From: Streblospio benedicti
Lineage: Eukaryota; Annelida; Polychaeta; Spionida; Spionidae
NCBI GenBank assembly: GCA_019095985.1
Contig: CM032669.1
Location: 14,478,978-14,542,977, forward strand
DNA: 64,000 nucleotides
Direction of reading: 5' to 3'
Shown: positions 23,101 through 35,100 of the stretch, one piece after another
How the letters are laid out: each line of letters opens with the position of its first letter
Position numbering within the stretch: the stretch's first letter is position 1
The notes under the pieces: model-generated
What the model saw: the letters and a program-made list of their open reading frames with translations, nothing else
What the model was told of the DNA's origin: nothing
Databases searched by the model: none
Made by a program: the position numbers and the translations under genes

Positions 23101-26100
23101 TTTATTTGGTTCTGTGTATGCATCAGCTTGTAGTGTGGTAGCATTTGTTATTGTCAAGGAGTGGTTAGTTACTGTGTTCTTGTCAATATTGGCTATTTTG
23201 ATCAAAAGAGTGTGTATAAGTTTCTGTCTTAAACATTGACAAAACCAACGACCTTTCTAAAGAACAATTGGTCCTGCCTCCTTCATCCCCCTAAACAGGC
23301 ACTGACCAATGACACTGTAGCTTGCCCTCATAACCCCCCCCCCCCTCCAACACACACATATGTAGAGCATTATAGAATAGGATTCTGATGATTATATATA
23401 GTTCCCATAATATTGACTTGGGGGACAGTATTAGCCCCTCGTCCGCCGGTAATGAGAGTGAAACCATTGTGAGGGAAAAAACAAACAAACCACCTAAATC
23501 ATTTAAAAGCAAACATTAGAAAACATACAATGTGAACAGAAACATTATGTACATATAGGAATATCAAAATAATAAATGAAGCAATTGTACACCCTTTTTC
23601 TAATCAAGCACATTGTCTCGTAATGATTAGTCTTACGAGGTCCAGAATGCACATCAGTAAAACAGCAACATATCTTGCTCCCGTGGATAAAACACATCAT
23701 TGTTTGCAGTGCACAAAATATTGTCTAATTGTGAATTATTTCTTGGGACACTGCATGAAATGACGGAGGAAGCCAAACTTATCAGGGAAGATTACCTGAC
23801 AAAAATTACATTGATACGGATGACGACTCCCATGACATCCTTTATGAAGCACAAAAGTGCTGTATTCTGGAAAGATTATGTTGCAGCTTACACATCTATA
23901 GAGTTTGCCCTGTAATACCAAGGTATCTACAATCACCTGCGGATCTAGCTCAAACTTGGAGAAGACCTGTAGAATCTCTTTGCTCAGCTCAGATGATCTG
24001 TTTTCGCCTGCGGCTAGAGCCCGAGGGTTCTGGTGAACCAGCGCAGCAACAGCTGCCTGGGCTGCGTGAAGGTCTATAGGCATAAGGGGCGGGGGCGCGT
24101 GTTGCTGACTGCCATCCCCTTTGAGGGCTCCTCTGGTTAAAGGATTGGCACCATCCTGCCAAGTTAAAACTTCCTGCTGATCCATGCTCTGCTCGTTGTT
24201 TTGAGAATTGAGACTCTGATTGGTGTCATCTAGTCCAACCTGTGATCGTGGAGAGTTATTAACTTCAGCTTCTGGGTTCATATTTTGTTGCAAATCGTCA
24301 GTGGGATTTCTATTATAGATGAAGGTTGAAATGTTCGGTATCTGTCTTCTCATAGGCTGTCTGCCAGTCACAAGAGCCTTTGCCGCCAAACTTGTTACTG
24401 CGTAAGTGGAATCTGAACGGTTAGTTTGATCAAGATTCTGTGCCTCGTGCAGTGTACCTCCGTACTCAGCTAGCTCTTCTAATGTGGGTTTTACTTCAAC
24501 AGTAGAGGGCAGCAATGTTTGCATATAAGCAGGAGTTGCCCAAGGAGTTGCTGCTATTCCGCTGAGGTCGTTAGAATGATCCTGTGACTGTTTGTGAATA
24601 GCAGCTGCAAATTGACGTCTTTGTTCCAAAGACAAATCCGATGAGGATGCTGATGATTGGGAAGGGCTTTTATCAGTTTTAGTAGATTTTCTTCTTCTAG
24701 GGGTAACTGTTGAGTCACCATGGCATCGCAATAAATGTGCACGAATGGATGGCGTGGTATTTGCTCCATATGTACAATTGTCATACGGGCATTTGAGCCT
24801 TTTCTGTCCAGTGTGCATTTTTTCGTGGTCTGTATGGTTGGATTTTGATGCAAATCTCTTCCCACAAAATCGGCACGAGTAGGGCTTGTGACCTGTGTGA
24901 ATGCGCAAGTGTTTCACGAGATTTCCTTGATACTGTGTAATGTAGTCGCAGTACTTGCAGCTAAATAATTTTTTTGGCTGACTTTCGACTCTATTGACCA
25001 CATGGGCCATGTCATGGCTTTCTGAATTAAACACTTCTTCTTTAATATCAATGCTTGGCCTCACCTCCCTATCAGGAATTATCCCATTATCTTCATCTTG
25101 GACTTGGTTCATCCTTGCCATATATATAGACAACTGTTATCCAGGGTTATAGTTCTTTAGATGCTGGAAGAATTCTATTCTGATGAGCACATGTGATTAC
25201 GAAAAGAATTACAAGTAGAAATGATGTATTTTTTTTTTCAAAAATAGTATCACAATACTGATCCAAGCCAAAATATTTCATGTAGGTCATTATTCAATAA
25301 CAAAAACGCCACCTACATAGGATGAAGAATAAAAGGGAAGTGTTTTCAAGAGCTTCTAATTTGATAACAACAAAAACTTTTTAAATATAAAAAAAAACTA
25401 GCCACAATGCACACAAAATGTCTTTGTAGGTCACACAAAGGTGAAGTGGATTGTGTGACCTAAAAAAACATTTTGTGTACATTGTGGTCAGTTGCCTTTT
25501 ATTCTTCATCCTAGGTATTTCACATATGCTCAACACATTCTTATATACTCTTCAGCAGGGTATGTCAAACACCATTTAAATACCCTCCTTAGAAGATAAC
25601 ATTTTTAAAATATCGTTGGCTGAGATCTAGTTTGTTCAGAAGTTGAAGATAGTTTTGACTTAGACTATAAGTGTTCACTCACTGAGGATAAAATTTAAAT
25701 ATAGAAGATGGAAATGACCAATAATTATGGAGAAATAATTCAAGACCATCTTAAGTGTCCATTGTGCTTAGAAACTTTTAATGCAACAAATAATGTTCCA
25801 ATGATACTATGTGAATGCTGTGATAGCATTTGTAGAAAATGTTTGCAAAAAGTTGAAAAACAGATGACATTGCGACTGAATAGATGTCCAGTTTGTCAGC
25901 TTGAATTCATATTGCCAGACAATGGTGTAGACGGAATGTTAACAAATAAAACCCTTCAACCGTTGGTAAAGAAGTATGAAGAGCATTTACATCAAGCTAG
26001 AACTTTAAAGCAAGTAACATGTGATATCGATTTAAATATCATAAAAATGGATGCAATTTTCCGTGCCCGTATGCCCGGAATGTAAAGTTGTTCTGTGCGA

Positions 26101-29100
26101 TGAGTGTACAAGAGAGGAGAGTGTACCACATTCAAACCATACAGTTGTTGAAATTGATGATGAGATCAAACGTTTACATAGAAATACTTCAATTATTATG
26201 GAAAAAGTAAAAGAATTAACCGACTCTCAATCACGTGTGTTTGATGTTACTTTTACAAACTTACACAAATGGAAAGAGGAGGAAATCTGTAAAGTTAATG
26301 AAAATGCTTCCAAAATGATGAGTTGTCTCCATACTGTTAAAGATAGTCGCTTGGAAAAAATTTGTGAATTCTTTACAGAGGCTAACATGACAATTAAGGA
26401 TGCTAAAGTCGACGTTGAGGAAAGGCTTGAAAACCTCATTAAGAATTTGAAGGAAATAAGGAGCTTGTGTGAAAACACTGATCTTGCTGCTTACTCTTTG
26501 ACTGAAAATGCGTCTACTTTGCTCAACAATGTTGAAGAATGCATTCGCGACTACAGTGACTTGTCAGAAATGGATGCTTCTGTCCTTGATTCAGTCATCC
26601 CACTCAGTTTAGGCGATTTTTGTCAGTACAAGGGTTCTACTTTTAAGATGTTTGTCATCATCACTGAGTTGGAATCATTCGGTAATGATGAGCATAAAGT
26701 GATTCGAAGTGAGAAATATTTTGATTCATCTATTCCATGGCAACTTCTTGTGTATCCAAAAAGAGAAGGTGAACGTTTAACACATGTATCTGTTTATCTC
26801 AGAATTGGTCCTTATGATATTGTTTATTGCAAAGCTAAATTCAAGGTCGAGATAAATTGTCAAGATAGAACTAATTATGATAATTGTGGATATTCTCAGT
26901 GGTGTCGATTTACACCTGAAACTTATAAGCATCCTTTGGGATGGCCTGAATACATTTCATGGGAAGAGCTGAATAATCCACTGAAAGGGTATGTCAAAAA
27001 CAATAATAGCATCTTAACAGCCACAGTAAAAGTGAAAAAACTTGTCACAAACCAAATTGAACCCGACAGCTGTGTTTGTAAGAGAAAACTTCAAGAAGAG
27101 AAAGATGATGATGATCATCGAAAGAAAAGAAAAATTGAAGAATGGAAAAGACTATTGAACCAAAATTGATGGATTACTTTCTGACACATGCATTTTTAAA
27201 CATTGAATTAATAAAATCATAATTGTAAAATTACAAACCTTGATACTGTATTCGTTCTAATAAGCGCAGTTTTCCAAATAATATGGTGCCAGGTACATGA
27301 AATCTTTGCCTGCAAAACAAGATTTGTTTGATTTAATCTGTGTAAACAGGATGGGCACTTAATAGGGAAGGTGCGCTTATTAGAACGAATATGGTAATTG
27401 TGTTGTAATCTTATTGTGCTGTGTCATATGAATTCACATTTGTAAGTATTTGTGTATATGCTCAAGTTTATGATATTAATAATATAAATCCTCAAAATTC
27501 AATGACTGAGTTCTAGTCAGAGTGGACTTGTCCCATCACTAGATGGCAACATGTGAGGAAGTAGAACAAAATTAGTAATGTTTTATTAAAATAAAAATCC
27601 AATGAATTTGTTTTCAAATATTTCTGTACATATGTTTGTAGTTAATAAAGTTTCTTCTGAAGCATTGTTGAAGTTGAGACCAAACCCTATATACCGGTAG
27701 ATAGTCTTTCAAAAGACCTTATGTCTAATAGTTTTTATTTCTATTATTGCATAAACCACTCGTGTCAACGAGCAAGTACAATTGTGACGGACTCTAGCTC
27801 TAATAGATGTAAGGTCTTTTACAGAACCCTAGGAATTCCAGTGATATTAAATATGCAGCCTCAAACATCCTGCCCTGTTATAGCCTTTAAAACCAGAGTA
27901 ATCACTAGCAACAGCTGCAGAAGCAGCAGAACATGTATGCATGGGTGATCAGGTAAGGGTCAGCTAAGATATTAAGTATGTAATCCTGATGTGTTTCTCA
28001 GTTACTTGTACATGTATGACTTAGTTTCTTTTTACCAAAATCGATACACCTGCAAATAATAGTCCCCCAAAAGTTAACTACAGTACACCAATAAAACAAA
28101 TAAGAATGTCAGACTTCAACCTCCTACCTACTATAAGTGCTTGTTGTGTGACAAAGAAAACTTAAAATCATTTGATAAAGTAAAACTATTTGAAAATGTT
28201 CATATCCAATCTTTTGCACAAGCTATGTCTAATGGCTTCATTATCCATGATCAGATAACAATAGAGTATCAAATTAACAAAATATTACAAAACAGAACTT
28301 CATCAAACATTCGCCAATATAAATAAACAGTACCACATGCTAAAACTTCCTGTTACTAACTGGGGCTGGCTTATTTGTGAATTAATGAACCAGAACCACA
28401 TCACAAATGAACAGTACCACATGCTTAAACGGGAAAATACCCAACTACAGCCGGACTGCTGTTTCTAAAATAGAAGCCATGTGTTTTTAGTAAATGACGT
28501 CACTTTAGCAAAACTCTTTGCAAAATTGACGTCATACAGAGGCTTTTAGAATAGGCCTTAATGTCAGATCATTTAAAGGCCTTGAGATAGGCTAACCGGT
28601 AGAAGAAATCCTATATAGAAGACTTTTCCGGGCCTGCCTAAATAAAACAGGATTACATGGATGACAATTACTTATTTTTATGTGAGGTGGATCTACATGT
28701 GCATGTAATTCTATTACATCTATTATTTATTTACTTACTCCTCCCTCTCCGCCCTCCATCTTCCTACCAGCTCCCTCCAGTAAACAGGTCTGGAGCAGAT
28801 TAAATGCAATCAATCACCTTCCTCCCATCGTCATATCTCAAGGCCATATACACAGTAAATGGTTATTCAATCCTAATCCTCCCAGCTACGCTCTTCCCTC
28901 CTCACCGCATTCCAAACAGGTTCGGAACAGACTAAATGCATCTCCATTACCTACTTCCCGATGCTCGGGTGAAACGGATGAGATTTGGAGCAGATGAATG
29001 CTCCTCCCTCCACCACCCCTTTTTGGCCCCTCCACCACCAAAAAGGTTCGGAACAGATTATAATGCACCACTACCACCACCTTCTCTGGCTCCCTCTTTT

Positions 29101-32100
29101 AGTAGAGAAGAAAAACGCATGACCTACTGCAAAACTAGAATATTTTGTTGCTATTAAATATTGCAATTTTCATCTATAAATTATTTTGTGGTTACTTTAT
29201 TTTGCGATTTTGGTCCATCCTGGACCTACTTTACATGTTTGCTGATTATTTAAGTTTGCATTTTTGCACCTACCACGAATAGGATTAAATTGTGCGCAAA
29301 CATTTCTAGTTTTACAGTATGTGCTGTACCTGACCTGTGACTTGTATTTGAGATTGACTGTACTTGTGACGTCCAACTTATGTTTGACTTACCGTAGATA
29401 AATGTCAACAAACATGGCCCTGTAAGGAGCATGACAAACATTGAAAAAAAATTTTTTTCTTATAAATATAAATAATATAAATTACATAATATATACAAAA
29501 TGTATATAATAAAAACGCAATTGTTACATGTAGCAGTCCACCTCAAAACAAGTAGAAGCAGCAGGTTGATCGATAGAATTACATAAAAACATCAAAAGTA
29601 TTTCATAAACGATTTAAAACACAAAACAATTAACACAATCTCCTAAATCCCTGTTTAGCAACTACTGGTCTCATTCGTTTTGGCATGGACTCATTGAGTT
29701 TGAGCCAGTACGACCACAGACAGCTGCCCATGCTGCTAAAATCTGTTGCCACAACTGATTGGCATTTAGCAGCTAGAGGCTGTTGCCGTATGTTTCGCTC
29801 AAACATTTTCAATTGGGTTCATGTCTGGGCCCTTCGATGGCCATGGCAAAAACAAACTCATTAGCAAAATGCTGATGGGCAGCTGGCATCATTACATTGT
29901 CTAAAATGTCAATATATTTGGGCCTGTTTAAGTATTTCCATACCCCAAACCCCACTCATGCATGCCCAAACTGGCACTGGAAATCATCACCTATGGTGAC
30001 GTGACACCGTGTATTCTCTCTGAAAGTGGGAGCTGTCAGGCCTGCGCACAAAGACTTGCCCATTGTTGCCAACTAGGAACATCTTTTCATCAGAAAATAT
30101 CACATGCGATAGGCCACGAAAGGAATTCAGCGAGAACGAGCGAAATGTTGGAAGTTTTGCGCGATGTAGGCAACACTAGATGCACCCTATTATCGTCAGC
30201 AGTATAATCATAATGGAGGAAATCCGCCAAACCACTTTGAACTGGCGTGGCTAGGTAAACGTGAGGAAGTTGGCATTATCACTTATGTATGTCACAGATA
30301 AAGTATTTTCCATTGGTTCTGTACCGAAATTAGCTATAAACATTTCATTATAAATAGTTTTAAACATGTTGAAATATATTCAACTTCTTGCGTGGTTCTA
30401 ACTCAGAGTGAGTGGCACAAGTCTAATGTATTGATCGGTCTTTGGTGTTGGCAATGGCGTGCTTTGCAGCGCGCGTAAGGGTGGGAATAGGCACCTATTA
30501 CGCCACGTGTAGGCTTTATAAAACAGCAAACCGTCATTTATTTACATGAATCCATAAAGCCTGGTATTGCGCAATAACGGCCTACTATCGCCCAGCTTCC
30601 GCATTTAACTTCTGTGCCCTATAGCATGCCCATTTTGAATGTGAAATGTGTTAATGAAAGCTTCATAAAGTTAGCTCTAACTTTGACCCCACAGAACGTG
30701 GCGGCACCAGAGGTAACCCGAGCTCTGAATGAGAATCATTTAGATGGTTTAGATGGCATTCTTTCTGTGCTTTTATTCATCTACAACAGCAATAATTCCT
30801 GCTCTCATGACTGACATTCGGCCAGATTATTAATGCTCCATAAGCCAGAGTGTAGAGCCCCCTGGAAATAAAGATTATATTGATTGACGCCTGCAGTTTT
30901 TGAATGTCCTTCTGGTGCTGATTTGCAGGTACCAGCTGCTGGCACTCTGCTGGGCAGATGCCGGGTCGAGACCCTCGCTGAGGGAGCTGCGCATCATGCT
31001 ACTACACCTCATGTCAGCAGCCCGTGCCAACACCGATGCAGACGCCTTCGAGCAGAAGTGGAACCAGCTGATGCCGCGACGCCAGCCACAGGTCAGTTAG
31101 CTGGTCAAGCATTCGGTGATAAGTGATCATCCTATATTTTCATTCATCTTTATAATTTTAAGTGCAGTATGCCTTGATCATTCATATACCATATTGAAAT
31201 GCCAATGGTTGTACATTTTTTTATATCGTTTCAATTTTACTGTTTTAACCATTTTGACATTGTGTCCTTTTGGATAGCATGTACATACGTAATATTGTAC
31301 AAATTTCACACAAATTCATTCATCAATGGGAGAATGTACTAAATAAAATTTATTCATCTTAAGAGCAATGAAACTTGATTCATGTCAACAAACATCTGTT
31401 CATTGCTAAATTGAATTTGATTAAAAGTTAAACCAAGTAACCTTGAAGTAAGAGTTTTATTTTAGGTTGCCAAAGTTGCCCCACAGCAAAGACAAGTTAT
31501 CACAACTCAGGCAGACATCACACCACTAAAATCCCATGCAAAGAGGCCAATGCAGTTTGAAGATGACTTTGGTGTCTCAAATCCTTCACTGCATGGAAAT
31601 GCTGGAAGCTTGGATCCTGAGGTTTGTATGAAAATACTTATCTGTAGCATTTATTTCGCTACATTCTTTAATTTTTACCTCAGATTCTTACACACTACTA
31701 TTTTTCCCACTTCGCCTTGAACAAAACTAAGAAGCTTTCTATTTGGTATCAGCTCCACCAAGGAATCACATTAACATGATCGCTTGATGATTGTGTGCAG
31801 CTAAGAAATAGGCGTCCATATCTATATCATTATTAGACTATATGACTACTACCATGCCATGTTGCCTGGGCTGACATAAGGGACGGACCATTCGATATTT
31901 GGGGGGGGCGACAAAATGTTTACAAATGAAACAAATTTTTTTTTGACTTTCTAGAGACAAATTTTTTATTTTCAACTTGAAGTGAGACAAATTTGGTGAA
32001 CATCAGGGACAAATTTTTTTTTTCCTTTGAAAATCAGAGGCAGATTTTTTTTTGGAAAATTTTGTCGCCCCCCCCCCCCTAATTTCGAATGGTCCGTCCC

Positions 32101-35100
32101 TAAATGTGATCAAAACTTTACTGCTCGTCAGGGCATTGCAAACTTTTTAAATAATTGCATTGTAATATGAGAGCCTATATTCTGATAAAGCATCAATGAA
32201 ACATGTATACATGCATAAGCAATGTTTGTGACCAGGATGTTGAGATTCCTGGACTGCACAAGAGCGGCATTCATGTTGGCCCTGACGACAGCCTCACCCC
32301 AGCCAATGAGCTGTCACTGGAGGCGGAGTTTAGTGCGGCCAATTTCAGCGACTCGATGAGAGGGCAGGCAGGAATTTCGCTCAGTGACGAACTCAGTCAG
32401 GTAGAATGGTTACTTTGAAATTGAAATTGGTTTAATTTTTGCTTATATAAATTCTGTATGGTTACACGTATGAATATATACAATATATATAACAAGATTA
32501 ATTACACGTGGTTAATAAATCAAAAACAGGCAGAAGACAGCAAAACTGAGGCGGTAAATGTATCACTGGCCCAGGAACTTGCCGCATCACAAGCTTATAG
32601 CCCAACTGACTCAGAAATGGGTAAATAGTTATTCATACTTGGTCAAAAGCTAAGAATTAAAAGTTTTCTTCTTTTATTTATAGTCAACCGTTTTTTTATT
32701 TCTTTGATCAGCCGTAAGAATGATTATAGAAGGATGATTTTATAATAAGACACAATTCTGTATTTCATGTAAACACTGTGCATTAACTATTTTCTACTGT
32801 AGGTGAAGACATCATCGAAATACACACTAGTGATCATGCAAATGACAATGGGAAAGTAAATGCCTCATATGAAGAGGACGAAGATATTGAAGAAAATGAG
32901 GCAAATGCTACACCAGTGACTGTTTCGATAACTGATGAGAGCAGTTCGGCAGACACTCCTGTTGTGAGTCAGGCATCAGACAACAGTCAGGTGAGTACAT
33001 AAAAGTGTGCACAGGTTTTAGAGCATGGCTTTCCTCTTGTCATATCTTTTTAAAATAGCCCATAAAAGCTTTTCGTTTCTTACTGAACCATTAGACACTT
33101 AATTTTTTTTAACTTTCCACAGTTCCATTTGGAAAAATATACATGTTTGTTATATTTTTTCTTATTTCACTTAGCTATTAGACAACACAAACTCTATTTA
33201 TATCAGGAATATGTAGCCTAGGCAATGTATTCCTGTATATTTTTCATTGTTTATATCCTTGCACTGTATTTATTAAGTTTTACTTTAGTACTTGAAAATG
33301 CTTGCAACCTATTTGTTCTTTTTCTGAAAATTTCACTAGCAAAACTCTATGGTACATTAGGTAACATCGCCAGACGTGGCTATGTCGTCCACGCCCAAAA
33401 CTGGGGCTGCTACTCCACCTTCATCAGAAGACTTTCTCACAAGCACACCCAAAAGAGGTGGTGATTATCAAGACTCCAAACTTGTGTCACCAAGTGATCA
33501 GTCCTCCTCATATCATACAGCATTCATGTCACAGGTAACCGAAAAATACGGGTAAAACTTCTAAAGCAGGTTTATGTTACTTGCACAGTATGGTGCTGCC
33601 ACATACAGTACAACCTCTGTTATACAGACACGTTGGTAGGCTGTATGGACGTTCAGATAATTGATATGTTCGGATGAGGGAGCAGATAGGGAGGGGCCAG
33701 GACAAATGTGAGAAGCCAGTGTCAGTTCAACACAATGGATGAGAATACCTATGAAATACTTTTTACCATGTCTTTTCTAATGTCTCATCAAGCTGTTTAA
33801 TTTAAAGTCATACATCGAAGATCAATATGCATGTAACTGTAACTATTGAACGTCATATCGTTTACACGAGCCATACAGCTGTATTTTGCAATATTAAAAA
33901 CATGCCCATGTGTTTGTTTCCATGCTGCCATTTGAATTAAATCTAGAGCGATTTCCTGGGAATTCTGTAGAATTGTTTGACTAGCCTCTTAGTTCTATGG
34001 TATATTATTGGTGTACAATAGTTGAGAGGACGAATTTGTACCACAGTTTGCTGAATACCTATGAAAGATTTTTTCTCTCTCTTTTCAGATGAGTACTGAT
34101 GATGAACCGTCCATTCTGGGTCAGCGAAAGTTTGCTGCATGTTTGCAGACCGTGGTCACCAGTTTTGATGGTGAAGACCTGGAGGGTTCAGGCTCATTCA
34201 ATGACAACTCCCTAGATGAGGATGTTTTCCGCATCCCTCACACCATACCTGAGGAGCATGAGGTTCTTTATTCTTAAACATCTATTTCTTGGCCATATGT
34301 TTTATTGAAATTATTTAAAATCCTGTAGACTTGGATCACAGCACTTGGTCTTATGATAGTTTTGTTTTATGTTCTTTTTGGCTGTGCAATAATCACGAAA
34401 GAGAATTTTTAGAATTAATATTATAAACGATTTCAAGCTCTACAAGGCTCCTTATCAAATAACATGTCTCCACAAAATTAACAAAATTCTACTACATCAC
34501 AATGATTATAAGGTATTAAAACATTACAGTACCTAGAGATTAACATTGAATACATAGATTACATTGGGTTGTTAAGGATCACATCAATGATAATAACGTG
34601 GAATATGCTTAAGTTAATGTTAATGTTAAGTTAATGTTAATCTCATAGTACTGTAATGTTTTAATATCTTATAATTATTGTGATGTAGTAGTATTTTGTT
34701 AATTTTGTGGAGACAATTTATTTGATAAGGAGCCTTGTAGAGCTTGAAAACGTTTATGATATTAATTTTAAAAATTCTCTTTCGTGATTATTGCACAGCC
34801 AAAACGGACATTAAACAAAACTATCATTTTTTTAAACTTTTTTGATAAATAAGGATATTGTTTTAACCAGATGTTATAGTAACAATGAGAGGACAATTTA
34901 TAAGCTTGTGGTTTACACTGTTTTTGTTTTTGAATTTAATTATATTTGTTTTCCACTTTAGTCGGAAAGTAATGCTGAGAAGACAAAAGATGACACACTG
35001 ACAGACATTGCGGAACAAGGAGCGGGTGAAGCAGCAGCACCTGAGAAAGAAGAAATTAGTCTCGTAGATACACCACAAGAACAGGTACTGGTTCATAAAC

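Noticed and set aside
23006-23239. Overlapping open frames on both strands near 23.0 kb
   Set aside because: They arise from a CCAACTCC-rich low-complexity stretch; no recognisable protein.
29630-29812. 60-aa minus-strand frame as a gene
   Set aside because: It is an out-of-frame piece of the decayed Tc1/mariner transposase.
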